Source: Brachypodium distachyon (Eukaryota; Streptophyta; Magnoliopsida; Poales; Poaceae). From it: 64,000 bases of DNA. How positions within the stretch are numbered: position 1 is the stretch's first letter; every line of letters starts with the position of its first letter. The notes under the pieces are model-generated. The model ran no database searches. It worked only from the letters and a program-made list of their open reading frames with translations, and was not told where the DNA came from. The translations under genes were made by a program, and so were the position numbers. Below, in pieces: positions 22,762-34,962 of the stretch. The stretch lies in contig NC_016134.3 of NCBI RefSeq assembly GCF_000005505.3, forward strand, positions 22,581,584 to 22,645,583, written 5' to 3'.

Positions 22762-23678
22762 TGATGAGGACATCCCACATGTTGATACACCCGCAGCACC
22801 TACAATCACATTACAAGGACCTATCACAAGAGCTCGCGCACGCCAACTTAATTATCAGGTACTTTCGTTTCTTGGAACGATTCTTCACATACATGAGAAT
22901 ATGATGCTGCCTAAATCAGATGTGTTTGTCACACTTAGGAATGATGGACCTAGCATGGATGAGAGGGACAAGCATTGGAGCATGATCACGTATGGAGATG
23001 AAGGCAGCAAGCGTGTGAGGACTGACGATGGCGCCGCAACGGGAGATTTCAGAACGTTGAAGCCACCATAATGAGAGATGAAGACGTGAGCGAAATATAG
23101 AGCTTTTCCCTTCATATTTTTGTCCACATAATTATATGGTGCTGCGTCACCTTTTAAGTTTGGGCTAGGCCCATGTAATTTTCGTCCACATACATGGGCT
23201 GAACTTTTGGAGTCCGTATAGGTGAAGGAAACCAACCTAGAGTGGGTTTCGGCCTCCTTTCCCAAGGCTGGCCGCATACCCCTCTAGTCCTCCATATATA
23301 CCCCCGTTAGGTCTTCGTTTAGACTCGGATTTTGTTTAGTTTGAGACTTAGCTATTCGCTACTCTTCGCCATAGGCACAAGTGTCAAATCGACCTTCTGT
23401 ACTACGCGCTTGCAGAATCCCATCAATAAAGCTTCACCTTTATTCGCAATATCTTGATTGCATCTATAATTCTTGCTTGTTCTTCGGTTGCATGCAGGGA
23501 TTGATCCTTCGTGATCAGGTTGATCTAGCTCCGACGTGGTCAATAACCTCGGAAGTTGGTGTAGCGATTGCTAAGACGCAACGTCTCGCACGTTTGTAGC
23601 CGGTTCGTCAACGTGGACATCCACCCAAAAATCGATAGCTACCGTCTCATCGAAAGATCGGGCACCTTTCCCCTATCA
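22762..23678 (+). mobile_element. Solo LTR of the element D family
   Basis: 917 bp, starting TGATGAGGAC and ending CCTATCA. TSD TTTAG at 22757-22761 and 23679-23683. The 3' 400 bp match element D LTRs with moderate divergence. The first 310 bp stay open and read as a gypsy polyprotein tail ([18 protein letters not shown]), so in the autonomous relative pol probably ran into the LTR. It splits the A-inner RNase H domain exactly between DHKSL and KYIFTQ. Confidence 0.93.
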
Positions 23679-23683
23679 TTTAG

Positions 23684-25221
23684 GCTCTTGTGGTCAGTAA
23701 AAAGCTCACAGTGCTTTCCCATCAGGTAGTGTCTCCAAGTCTTCAGGGCGTGCACTACCGAAGCTAATTCCAAATCATGAGTGGGATAGTTGCCTTCGTG
23801 GCTCTTTAGTTGCCGTGAAGCATACTCTACAACTCTTCCTCCTTGCATTAACACTCCTCCCAATCCTTGACATGAGGCGTCACAGTATACTTGAAAATCC
23901 TCTTGCAGGTCAGGCAAAACAAGGATGGGCACAGACACTAGTCTTTTCTTCAATTCCTGGAAGCTCTCTTCACATTTCTCATTCCAGGCAAACTTCTTCT
24001 CCTTCTTTAAAAGCTCGGTCATGGGTTTTGCTATCTTGGAGAAGTTCTCAATGAACCTCCGGTAGTAACCAGCAAGTCCAAGAAAACTGCGGACTTCTCC
24101 GACGTTCTTCGGCGCCTCCCATTCTGTAACTGCTGCAACCTTAGCTGGGTCAACAGCTACTCCAGCTCCTGACACTATGTGTCCAAGCAAACTAACTTCT
24201 ATCAACCAAAAGTCGCATTTGCTGAATTTGGCGTACAGCTTGTGTGCTCTCAGCTTCTCCAAAATCATGCGAAGATGCTGCTCATTCTCTTCTTTGCTCT
24301 AGGAATAAATCAAGATGTCATCTATAAATACCACAACAAACTTGTCCAAGAATTCCATGAACACCTTGTTCATCATGTTCATGAAGTATGCAGGTGCATT
24401 GGTCAAACCAAAAGGCATCACGGTATACTCATATATTTCATACCTAGTGGTGAAAGCTGTTTTGGGAATGTCCATCAATCGGATCTTCAGCTGAAAATAC
24501 CCTGATCGCAGATCGATCTTTGAGAATACTTGAGCTCCCTTCAATTGATCGAAAAGATCATTGATTATCGGCAAAGGGTATTTATTATTTATCGTCACCT
24601 CATTTAGTGAACGATAGTCGATGCACATTCGTTAGCTCTTGTCCTTCTTTTCCACAAATAGAACGGGTGCTCCCCAGGGTGATGAACTGGGAGGATGAAA
24701 CCTTTTGACAGCTGCTCGGCAAGCTGTTTCTTTAACTCCTTTAATTCATCCACAACCATCTTATATGGTCTCTTGGCTATGGGTCCACTTCCTGGTATCA
24801 ATTCGATGAGGAACTCAACGTCACGGTCTGGTGGCATACCTGGCAACTCTTCCGGGAAAACATCCGGATACTCATTCACTACTAGAACCTCGTCCAGGCT
24901 AACCCCCTTAAGAGAATTGACCTTAGGTCTCTTAAGTTCAAAAACAGACTTGAAACGGATTCTCTTATTCTCTAGGTTGGTGACGGTGATGGTCCTTCTG
25001 ACACAGTCTATGAGTCCCTTGTATTTGGCCAGCCAATCCATTCCTAGGATGACGTCCAAACCCTTCGAACATCTTCGGACAATCATCCGAGTAGTGCCCC
25101 GTCTTGTGGCACTTGAAACATTCCACTTGACTCCTTCCATGAATGTGCTGGTGGTGGCTGTTGTTGTTGGGGTACGTCTTGGAGGCATTTGTTTAGGACA
25201 GCATAGATGAGAAATAGACAA
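23684..25221 (-). pseudogene. Protease, RT and RNase H start of A-inner pol
   Basis: Minus strand. 25130-25060 fuses a remnant of the gag zinc finger directly to the protease end, skipping the catalytic Asp-Thr-Gly. 24960-24660 is the linker ([20 protein letters not shown]). 24628-24299 is RT, with [21 protein letters not shown] and the FIDD active site. A TAA stop precedes MCID and a TAG follows LIYS (24301-24299). 24268-23684 is the RT connection and RNase H start ([13 protein letters not shown]). It is broken by the solo LTR and by several stops. Confidence 0.88.
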
Positions 25222-25569
25222 AGTAGAGCTAGGGATAACTAAGCCCCCCTGAAGAAAACATTAATTCAAACATATTTCAATCATACACTCAATCATTCAT
25301 AAAAAGGTTTTTGGAAAATTCAGCAAATCACACTTGTTCATGATGGGGTACTGCCCATAAGAAAAGAGTACGGGAAAAAGCAATCGATCTACATTGCCAT
25401 ACACATAGCTTGTATGGTCAATGACTAACTCGCAATACTGATAACAAAAAGAAATGATAAAGTCTGGTAGGCATCAACAATTCTAAGGAAGTGTGGTTGA
25501 TGGTGTGGTCCCGTTCGCCTTCCTCTTGGAGCGGGTGTTGGAGGCAGGGGTGTCCATCTCGTGTAACAC
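25222..25569 (-). other. Spacer between orf0 and gag in A-inner
   Basis: AT-rich, no convincing ORF. The equivalent spacer in element C is 47092-47334. The gag start and capsid expected here are missing, so a deletion ends near 25200. Confidence 0.55.
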
Positions 25570-26361
25570 TTAGGGCTCCTCCTCCTCAGTCGGCACTCCC
25601 TCCTGAGGTACCACCTCCTGATCCTGTGGTGGTGGTGGGGCTTGGTCTGGCGCCGGTGCGGGTGCTGTCTCGGCTGTGGCTGCGGCGGCGGCTTCAATGA
25701 AAGCCTTGAACTGCTCGCTGTAGTAGCGGGCTTGTTCTCTCTCATACAGCAGCTGCTCTATGGCTCCTCCCATGTTGAGGACAGCGTTCTCCAACATGGT
25801 CTTGTCCTCCTGTAGCTGGGCATTCTCCTCCAGTAGATGACCGACTAGCTTCTCAGCATCGTCAGTCCTGGTCATCTCCTCACCAAGGCAGGTCTCCAGA
25901 TCCTCGGTGTTCTTCTCCATGCTCTCAAACGGCGCGGCCACCTCCGACACCTCCTGGTCATCGGCTGCTGGCACGGCCTGGCACGTGTGGTTCCGCCTTC
26001 CAAAGAGACGGAAGGGGGAGTCCTCGGGAAACTCGTGCCGATAGTCCCGGCACACCTGCGCGAAGGCGCACTGCATGGCGAACTGAAGGCCTTGCTCGAA
26101 GGTGGGGTAGCGGGCGATGAAGGTGATATCCGGAGTAGCAGGCGCGATCTCACGCCCGCGGATCTTCACCTCAATCTCCCACCATGGCTACCATGCTTCT
26201 GGCACAGCAGGCTCGTCTCGGCCTCTGAACCTGGGTGGTGGCAGGTCAAGAGACGCACACAGTGCCGCCAAAGGGGCACTGAACAACTGGTCGTCGTCCG
26301 TGGAGGGGTAGTAGACTCGGGTAAACGGCGGTACATTGCCAAAAGGAGTTGGGCTTCCCAT
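25570..26361 (-). pseudogene. orf0 of A-inner (extra ORF upstream of gag)
   Basis: Starts MGSPTPFGNVPPF at 26361 and reads through VKIRGREIAPATPDITFIAR to a C-terminal coiled coil (about 25920-25740). It ends in a Pro/Ala/Gln-rich tail, EGVPTEEEEP, followed by a stop. One in-frame TAG (26190-26188) interrupts it where the sister copy has CAG. Homologous in position and in the IRGR block to the intact 324-codon ORF of element C (47335-48309). The function is not known to me. A similar extra ORF before gag is, from memory, described for rice RIRE3/RIRE8-type elements. Confidence 0.75.
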
Positions 26362-26848
26362 CTATAGAAAACAAGAAGGAAGGTAAGGGAGTATCAGTGA
26401 CATGATCAAACGATCGGATGCATGTAAAATAAATTAAAGGTAGTAGAGTGGGAATAAAGTGATAAAATTTAATATAAAAGGTGAAATTGCAAAATAGAAT
26501 CGGATGCACAATAATACGTGAATAACATAGCAACATGAGTGGTGGATGGTATAATAAAATAAATATGCATCTGTGGTATATTAAAATAATCATGCATCTG
26601 TGGTATAATAAATTAATCATGCATCTGTGGTATAAGGCATAGTATTTGGTGTATATGTGAAATAAATCAATAAACATGTCATGCATATGTAAGATATAAA
26701 TGCAATGATTTAGATGAATAGGGATAAGTAGTAAAATATATGTATATGTTTAGATCAGATAGAGATAAGAAATAATCCCAAGGTTTGGTCTTTGGTTTTG
26801 TCTTATCCTAATCCAAACTAGGGTCACGTTCCTACAGGCAACACATTG
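26362..26848 (-). other. 5' leader of A-inner with 27-bp tandem repeat
   Basis: Non-coding leader between PBS and orf0. 26545-26625 is three tandem copies of an AT-rich 27-bp unit containing ATGCATC. A similar, longer array lies at 31251-31399 in A-outer. Confidence 0.7.
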
Positions 26849-26860
26849 TTCTGGTACCAT
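26849..26860 (-). promoter_or_regulatory. Primer binding site of A-inner (mutated)
   Basis: The minus strand reads TGGTACCAGAAC, two bases from the LTR. It has two changes from TGGTATCAGAGC, which is seen intact in A-outer at 31025. Confidence 0.8.
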
Positions 26861-26862
26861 CT

Positions 26863-29800
26863 GAAGCGATCCACCCCCTTACAGGGTTCGATCTCTGTGC
26901 TTATTCGTGTTAGTCCTTGGATCGACTCACTAGCACACACAGTTTCAAGATGTAATACCAAGAAACAAAGGTCGAAAGTACTTTATTACATCGCATCATC
27001 CAGAATTTAAATGGTACTTACAACCTCGCATGACCTCTTGGGCCAGCATAAACATATACTGTTTCAACATCATAAAACATTGTTTTCAAAACTGCAGCGG
27101 AAAAGGGTAGAAGATAAGGGCCTCAACTACTCCAAGGTGAGAGCATGTTGGAATATAAGCACATGACCCACAACATAACGACAAACCTCACTCATCATCG
27201 GATCCACCTGCATTATTAATTGCAGCCACTACGTGGACAATACATTGAATGTATTGGCAAGTTCACCTGGAAGTTATAACAGATCCTACCAAGTATATGC
27301 AATTGAGGTATAGTGGGGTTCAGGCTTTATGGCATGGTAGCAAAACATAGTTTATCCTACTTCCATTCAATGTTACATTATTGTTAACTAATGGACACCG
27401 GGTAGAAACATCGATGCTCCTATTAATCTAAGGACATTGAGTAGACACATCAATGCTCCTAACCCAAGTTCAAACCATTCATTTTTAAAAAAAAATTGGA
27501 ATGACTGATACTTTCCTTACAGCCCCCAAATCTAGTTGCTCATAATTGTCCGTAACCGGGGACACCGCTAAGTACTTAGTTTGACACTCTCGAGAGGTTG
27601 TACACATTCCCCACAGAAATCGACGTGTTAATCCCTTGCTGTCCTCAGTGTAGAGTAGCAACGGCATCGATTACAGTAATTTTCAGACCATAATCACCCA
27701 GACCACCTGAGGGACCTACGTTCCCACCTACACGGCTACATCTGCACAATCCCTCGGATCCAGGATCATATGTCTTACATCCATCCTGGCAGAGCCCATA
27801 TTATCATGTGGTTGTACTGGAAGCTACTAAACAGGAAACTAGTCCAGTCTCTGGTTACCCCAGGTGGCACTCCTCATTTGCGACGCAGGCGCTCCCATAG
27901 AAATGGCGAGACGACTCATAGAAATGTACCTGACGTCGCATACATCTCCAATTCCTCAAAGCAGCCCACTCAGGATGGTTCATTGAAGTTGTTTTTTCCA
28001 GGTTTCCAAAATACTTCATAATAACAGTTTCATGGTAATTGAGATTCCCTCCCACGTATAATAACATAGCATAGCAAATCAACTACTTACGATGGCAATT
28101 GGTGGAAGGGTAATGGCAAAGGTAATCGTATCACTAATAGGTCAAGTCATAGCTAGCATAAGTACGAATAACAATCCTATCAATGCATTCTACAAGCAAC
28201 ACTAATGCATAAGTATTTTAAAAACAACAGTAATGGAATAATGATCAAACTGAACTTGCCTTGTTAGCAGATGGTGTTCAAACACTCGTCACAATCACAA
28301 GGTTCGCTCTCCGAGAAAACTATACGAAACAAACAATATACACACACCCATAAACACATAATTCAAATCACGACAAAAGGATATATGCTATGATGCAATG
28401 CAAACATGTGACATGATTGATTTTATTTTATTTGGGTGATCAACTGATCCTAAGCATTAGTAATTAAACAAATGCATTAGGGTTTTAAACAAAAAAGGCA
28501 AAAGCAATTGACTAAAATCGTAAATTATAGTTTCATTGGCATCAGCCAAATAATTTAATTCAAAATATTTATTGCTCTGTCCCAATGGATAGAGGATAAT
28601 AAAACTAAATTTTGGGCACTGGTTTCAATTAAAAAGGATTTCTAAATAATTAGTTATGAATTAAAAGGCATTAAACACTATTCTGAACATTCACTGTGAT
28701 TCAGATATTCAAATTTAAATTTAAATAGTGCAAAAAGATTCTACAGGTTGAGAGCCTTCCAAAAAGGTAAAGTTTGTCAAATTTGGCCAAAGGGTTTAAA
28801 AGATATGATCGTTTGAAGTTACAGGGGATTTTCTGCAAAAGTGCCATTTAATCAATTCCGGGATTTATATTTTCATTTTGACAGGGACACGTTGTGCTCT
28901 CCTATTCGTCGGTACTGGTTCGGGATGGAATTAAATCGGAGCCGTCAGATCTAACTTAAAACCGATCGGATGGATGAGATCAAACCTTACCCCTTCAATT
29001 AAAACGATTTAATCTCAACCGTTGGGATGAAACGGACGGCCGAGATGCGCTAGGGGCTCACCGGTGGCTAGGGTTTGGCCGGAGGCGGGGAAGACGGCGG
29101 CGAGGCTCCGGGCAGCGGTGGCGCGGGGCGTTCCGGGGACCTTCGGGCGTCGGGGAAGAGCGCGGACGAGGCAGCTCGGCATGGGGAAGCGGATGGCGGC
29201 GGCGGCGCTTGGGGACGACGGGGTCGTCACCTAGGACGTTGGAACGGGGGCGACCGACGGCGAGGCTCCAGGCGAGCGGTGGCGCGGCTTTTCCAGTGAC
29301 CTAAAGGGAAAACCGTGCGTGTCATGAGGTGCGAGAGGATTCGAGGGTAAAGAAACGGCAAGGGGGATGGAGCTTGACTCACCGTTGGCTTGGCTTCCAG
29401 CTCGGGAATGACGGCGACCGAAACAAACTCCGACGAGCTATTCTGGAAGGGCGGGCGCGGGCCCTGGGCCGGTTCGGTCCGGTTCGGCCGCAGGCGAAGC
29501 TGGGCCGGTTCGGCCCATTTGGCCAGGCCGGTCCGGTTTCCTCTTTTTTTTTCCTTTTAGCCTTTTCTTTTTCCCTTTTTCTCATTTCTTTGATATGTTT
29601 TGATTTTGAACTCCAAATTGGCTCAAATAAATTCCAGAAAATTTGAAAAATCTTGTTTTATCATGATTCTGATTTTGGGAGTAGAATTCCCCTCAAAATT
29701 AAATATATAAAAATACATTTGCCCTCTAAATGCCTTTAGGGCTATATAACTATTTAAATAAGATAGTTTTTCAACTCCAAATAATTATCCAAAAATTATG

Positions 29801-30015
29801 GGATAGTTTATTTATGCAATAAACCCGTTTTACAAATAAACCCCATTGGTTTGAAGATTCAAAGCTCAAATGGGTGGAAACCCTAGGATTTAAATTGAAA
29901 TAAAATCTTTTTAAAAAGCTTTTTGAGATTCAAATTTGGATTCAAATATGCAATTATGACATGATGCTCATGGATGCAATGCACATGAAAGGATTTGAAG
30001 ATTTGGGATGTTACG
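26863..30015 (-). repeat. 5' LTR of A-inner
   Basis: 3153 bp. Lacks about 250 bp near 29452 that the 3' LTR has (about 20265-20515), so its TATA region, tandem repeat and palindrome are gone. It has the conserved hairpin (28575) and short-ORF block (about 28255-28320). Confidence 0.92.
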
Positions 30016-31022
30016 GAGCGCCTGCGTCGAAAATGTGGGATGCCACCCGGGGTAACCAGAGACTGGACTAGTTTCCTGTTTAGTAGTTTTCAGTACAACC
30101 ACATGGTATTATGGGCTCTGCCAGGATGCATGTAAGAAATATGAACCTGGATCGGAGGTGACATCGGTATGTAGCAGTGTAGGTGGGGGCGCGTCCCTCA
30201 GGTGGTCTGGGGGATTATGTTCGGAAAATTCCTGTAGTCGATGCCGTTGCGACTCTACCCTGAGGACAGCAAGGGATTAACACGTTGATTTCTTGTGGGG
30301 AATGTGTACAACCTCTCGAGAGTGTCAAACTAAGTACTTAGCCGTGTCCGCGGTTACGGACAATTATGAGCAACTAGATTTGGGGGCTGTAAGGAAGGTG
30401 TTACTCATTCCAATTTCTTAATAAAATGAATGGATTGAACTGGGTAGGAACATTGATGTGTCCACTCAATGTGACTAGGTTAATAGGAGCATGGGTGTTT
30501 ATACCCTGTGTCCAATAGAATTAAAAAACTATTTTTTTAAAAATGATAGGATTGAACAATGATGCTTTTATGCAAATAGCCAAATTATGCATGTACTTGG
30601 TAGGTCATTTATAACTCTGGTGAACTTGCCAATACATTCAAATGTATTGACCACGTAGTGGCTGCAATTAATAATGCAGGTGGATCCGACGATGAGTGAG
30701 GTTCGTCGTTGTCTTGTGGGTCATGTGCTTACATTCCAACATGCTCGCACCTTGGAGTAGTTGTGGCCCTTTTATTCTACCCTTTCCGCTGCAGTTTTGA
30801 AAACAATGTTTTATGATGTTGAAACAGTATTTGTTTATGCTGGCCCAAGGGGTCATGCGAGGTTGTAAGTACTATTTAAATTCTGGATGATGCGATGTAA
30901 TAAAGTAGTTTTGACCTTTGTTTCTGTATATTTCATCATGAAACTGTGTGTGCTGGTGAGTCGATCCAGGGACTAGCACAGTAAGCACAAAGATCGAACC
31001 CTGTACGGGGACGGTCGCTTCA
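30016..31022 (+). repeat. 5' LTR of A-outer, second part
   Basis: Continues the LTR interrupted at 17814, starting with the duplicated GAGCG. It ends GGTCGCTTCA. The candidate splice acceptor AATAATGCAG ends at 30679. Confidence 0.92.
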
Positions 31023-31024
31023 GA

Positions 31025-31036
31025 TGGTATCAGAGC
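31025..31036 (+). promoter_or_regulatory. Primer binding site of A-outer
   Basis: Exact TGGTATCAGAGC two bases after the LTR, an initiator tRNA-Met site. Confidence 0.92.
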
Positions 31037-31250
31037 AATGTGTTGCCTGTAGGAACGTGACCCTGGCTTGGATTAGGATAAGACCAAACCATAAGACCAA
31101 ACCTTAGGACTATTTCTTATCCCTATCTGATCTATATATATACATATATTTTACTCCTTATCCCTATTCATCTAAATCATTGCATTTATATCTTACATAT
31201 GCATGACATGTTTGTTGATTTATCCTACATATACACCAAATACTATGCCT

Positions 31251-31399
31251 TATACCACAGATGCATGTTTCTTTTATTATAGCACATATGCATGTCTATT
31301 TTGTTATACCACATATGCATATTTGTTTTGTTATGCCTTATACCACAAATGCATGTTTCTTTTATTATACCACATATGCATGTCTATTTTGTTATACCA
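31251..31399 (+). repeat. AT-rich tandem array in the A-outer leader
   Basis: An 88-bp unit (31251-31338) with a second partial copy (31339-31399), itself built of shorter units containing CCACANATGCATG. It directly abuts orf0, whose N-terminal codons are missing. Confidence 0.75.
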
Positions 31400-31880
31400 G
31401 AGGGTTGGCAGCCACAGTGGGAGATTGAGGCGAAGATTCGCGGGCGTGAGATCGCGCCTGCTACACAGGATATCACCTTCATCGCCCGCTACCCCACCTT
31501 CGAACAAGGCCTTTAGTTCGCCATGCAGTGCGCCTTCGCGCAGGTGTGCGGGACTATCGGCACGAGTTTACCGAGACCTCCCCCTTCCGTCTCTTTGGAA
31601 GGCGGAACCATGCGTGCTCAGCCGTGGCCATCACCGATAGCGAGAATGCGACCCCGGTGATGACCCACTTCGAGAACTAGGAGGCAAACACAGTGGACTT
31701 GGAGTCTTGCCTCAAGCACGAGATGACCAGGGCTGACTTAGCCAAGGAGCAGGTCGGTAATCTAATGGGAGAGAAGACCTAGTGGCAGGAGGACAAGGCA
31801 TTGTTGCAGAACACTGCCCTCAACATGGAAGGAGTCATTGATCAGTTGCTGTATGAGAGGGACCTGACTTGCTACTATAA
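31400..31880 (+). pseudogene. orf0 remnant of A-outer
   Basis: Reads WQPQWEIEAKIRGREIAPAT, then DITFIARYPTFEQGL and a TAG (31514-31516, CAG in the sister). Frameshifts and further stops follow (for example 31678-31680). The coiled-coil part is recognisable to about 31875. The first 55 or so codons are deleted. At 31880 it joins a minus-strand LTR across a short near-identity (AGAAGCAAAGGTC against AGAAACAAAGGTC). Confidence 0.75.
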
Positions 31881-33193
31881 AGAAGCAAAGGTCAAAGTAC
31901 TTCATTACATCGCATCATCCAGAATTTAATAATACTTACAACCTCGCATGACCTCTTGGGCCAGCATAAAACAAATACTGTTTCATCATCATAAAACGAT
32001 GTTTCAAAACTGCAGCGAAAAAGGGTAGAACAAAAGGGCCTCAACTACTCCAAGGTGAGTGCATGTTGGAATGTAAGCACATGACCCATGACAAAATGAC
32101 GAACCTCACTCATCGTCGGATCCACCTGCATTGTTAATTGCAGCCACTACGTGGTCAATACATTTGAATGTATTGGCAAGTTCACCAGAGTTATAAAGGA
32201 CCTACCAAGTACATGCATAATTTGGCTATGTGGAGTTTGGCTGTTTGCATAAAAGCATCATAGTTCAATCCTATCATTTTTAATCAAATAGTTTTTAATT
32301 CTATTGGACACGGGGTAGAAACACCCATGCTCCTATTAACCTAGGCACATTGAGTAGAAACATCAATGCTCCTACCCAGTTCAAACCATTCATTTTATTA
32401 GAAAATTGGAATGAGTGAGACCTTCCTTACAGCCCCAATATCTAGTTGCTCATAATTGTCCCTATCCGGGGACACGGCTAAGTACTTAGTTTGACACTCT
32501 CGAGAGGTGGTACACTTTACCCACAAGAAATCGACGTATTAATCCCTTGTTGTCCTCCAGATGGAGTAGCAACGGCATCGATTACAGGAATTTTCAGAAC
32601 ATATTCCCCGAAACCACCTGAGGGACGCGTTCCAACCTACACTGCTACATACCGATGTCACCTCGGATCCAGGTTCATATTTCTTACATCCATCCTGGCA
32701 GAGCCCATAATACCATGTGGTTGTACTGGAAGCTACTAAACAGGAAACTAGTCCAGTCTCTGGTTATCCCGGGTGGCATCCCACATTGTGACGCAGGCAC
32801 TCCCCGAATCGCATGGGGAGACGACCATGGACGCTCTCGAATCACACGGAGAGACGACTCAACGGGCCCCATAGAAATGGACCTTACGTCACGACATCCG
32901 AAAACTCAAAGCAGCCCACCCAGGACGGTTCATTGAATTACTTGTTTTGCCATACACTAGGAAAATCATATTGTAATTCAATAGTATCACATTGTAATAA
33001 TACCACCCTCGTATATTATCATAGCATAGCATTTTACTACTACGATGGCGATTGGTGGTGTGGACATGGCAATGGTATCCTATACTACTAGGACAAATCA
33101 TAGCTAGCATAGATACAATAATAATCCTGACAATGCAACTAATAAAATCTAGTGCATAATAAAATAATGGGTAAATGATCAAAGTGAACTTGC

Positions 33194-33332
33194 CTTGATA
33201 GTAGTTGGTATTCAAACACTCTTTGCAATCACACAGTTCGCTCTCCGAGAAAACTAAACAATACAAACAATGCATACATAAACACACCATACAAACAAAA
33301 GAACATGTATGCCATGATGCAATGCAAAACAC
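33194..33332 (-). other. Conserved LTR short ORF, first exon candidate (family A copy)
   Basis: An ATG at 33332 opens a 46-codon frame. A Cys-rich hydrophobic stretch is followed by SESELCDCKECLNTNYYQ, ending one base into a codon at the GC donor (33193-33192). The acceptor AG at 32127-32126 would add GGSDDE and a TGA. The predicted product is about 52 residues and possibly membrane-associated. No known family is recognised. Its reality depends on transcript evidence. Confidence 0.4.
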
Positions 33333-34487
33333 GTGACATGCGTGGGTTTATTTTATTTGGGTGATCTACTGGTCCAAAGCAAGGATAATTAAGACAAAAG
33401 TAATAGGGTTTTTAAACAAAAGCAAAAGCTAGGGTTTAAACCCTAAAATAAGGTTTTATTTGCATCTGCAAGACAATTTAATACCAAAAAAATTATTTCT
33501 CTGCCCCATTGGACAGAGGACATTAAAAAAAAATTTGGGCACTGGTTTCATTCAAAACGGACTCCTAAATAAAAAGTAATGATTTAAATGGCATAAAACC
33601 CTAATCTGTAATTTGAATGTGATTCGAATATTCAAATTTGAAAATTTACAGTGCCAAAAGATTCTCCATTTCCTAAGGATTCCAAAAAGGTGTGGATCAT
33701 TAAATTTGACCAAACATATTAAAAGATATGATCATTTGAATTTACAGGGGCTTTTCTACAAAAATGCCATTTAATTATTCGGGGGATTAAAATTAGATTT
33801 TCATTTTATTTACGCAGTGACACGTGGCGGCTCCTGATTGGTGCTTACCGGTTCGGTTAAGTGAATAAAAAAAAGATCTAATCTACACCGTTGAGAAGAA
33901 ATGGACGGCCGAGATCTCACCTCCGGGAACCTAGGGTTCCGGCGGGCTTCTCCGGCGGCAGAGGGGCACGGGCGGCGGTGGTGCGGGGTCTCCGGCGGGA
34001 CGGCCGTGACGGGGAGGCGCGGGGACAGAGCGGCGCGGCACGGCGAGCGCGGGGTCGGGCGGACGGGGGCCTCGCGTAGGTCGGAGGCGAGCGGGCGGTG
34101 GTGCGTCGCAGGCTCCGGCGAGCGGCGGGCGGCGCGAATCCGGCGGCTGCAGGGCACCATGGTCAAAAATACGCGCGTCAAACGATGCGCCCGGACGAGT
34201 AGAGGAAGAGGGGAAAGAAAATGGCGGCGCATACCCTTAGGGTTCATCGACGACGAAGGAGAACGGCGGCAGCGCGGGCAAACTCTGGCGACGAATTGGG
34301 CGGCGTGGGCGCAGCGATTCGGGTGAGCAAGAGAGGGGAAAGAAGCGCGGCGGCGAGGGCTCTATAGGGACGCGGGCTGCGTGTTTTGGGAAGGTTGGGG
34401 TGAGGAGATTGCGGAGGTGAGCGCGCGGGGACGGCGGCCGGGAATCGCGGCGGCGGCGCGGGCGCTTTCCTTCGGGAACGAAGGCCC

Positions 34488-34510
34488 TGACAGGTGGGCC
34501 CCACCTGTCA
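34488..34510. promoter_or_regulatory. 23-bp LTR palindrome, perfect arms
   Basis: TGACAGGTGGG, C, CCCACCTGTCA; the flanking C/G extends the arms to 12 bp. Confidence 0.75.
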
Positions 34511-34962
34511 GTGGCAACGGGCGCGCGCGGGGGCGGACCGGGCGGGCAGGGCGGGCTCGCGCGCGGTCGGGCGCGGTCGGTTCTGGGCCGGTTCGGCCCA
34601 AGAAGTCGGACCGTTCCGGTTCTCCTCTTTTTTTTCTTTTCTTTTTCCCTTTTTCTTATTTCTTTGATAACTTTTGACTTTGAACTCCAAATTGGTCTAA
34701 ATAAATTCCAAATTTTTTGTAAAATCATGTCCTATCATGATTCAACTTTTGGGTTATATATCTAATTAAATAAAATACTTTTTCAAATCCAAATAATTAT
34801 CCAAAAATTATGAGATAGCTTATATATGCATTAAACCCCCTTTATACATAAAACCTATTGGTTTGAAAATCCAAAGCTTAAAAGGGTGTAAAAAGAGTTT
34901 TTTAAAGCCTTTTGAGATTTAAATTTGAATTCAAATATGCAATTGTGGCATGAATTCAAAAA

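Larger units (their letters stand above)
17815..30015 (-). mobile_element. Element A-inner: complete but decayed Tekay/RIRE3-like gypsy retrotransposon
   Basis: 12.2 kb with both LTRs (3' 17815-21046, 5' 26863-30015), PBS, orf0, pol and chromodomain. The TSD GAGCG is at 17810-17814 and 30016-30020. The last base of the right end has changed from A to G. The element is inserted in the LTR of a plus-strand relative. Inside its RNase H sits a solo LTR (22762-23678). The gag capsid region is deleted, and pol carries many stops and frameshifts, so it is dead. Confidence 0.92.
31883..34962 (-). repeat. Family A LTR fragment, truncated at both ends
   Basis: Minus-strand LTR lacking about 95 bp at its 3' end and about 45 bp at its 5' end, with no TSD. 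Contains the palindrome (34488-34510), hairpin (33499-33518), a TATA-like CTATAGAG and the best-preserved family A copy of the Cys-rich short ORF. Confidence 0.85.

Noticed and set aside
26545..26625. Short regular repeats, considered as a CRISPR array
   Set aside because: Units are directly tandem with no spacers, in a plant retrotransposon leader.
31203..31640. ORF with repeated short Tyr/Phe/Leu-rich units, considered as a repeat protein
   Set aside because: The first half is the translation of the AT-rich leader tandem array, and the second half is orf0 in a wrong frame.
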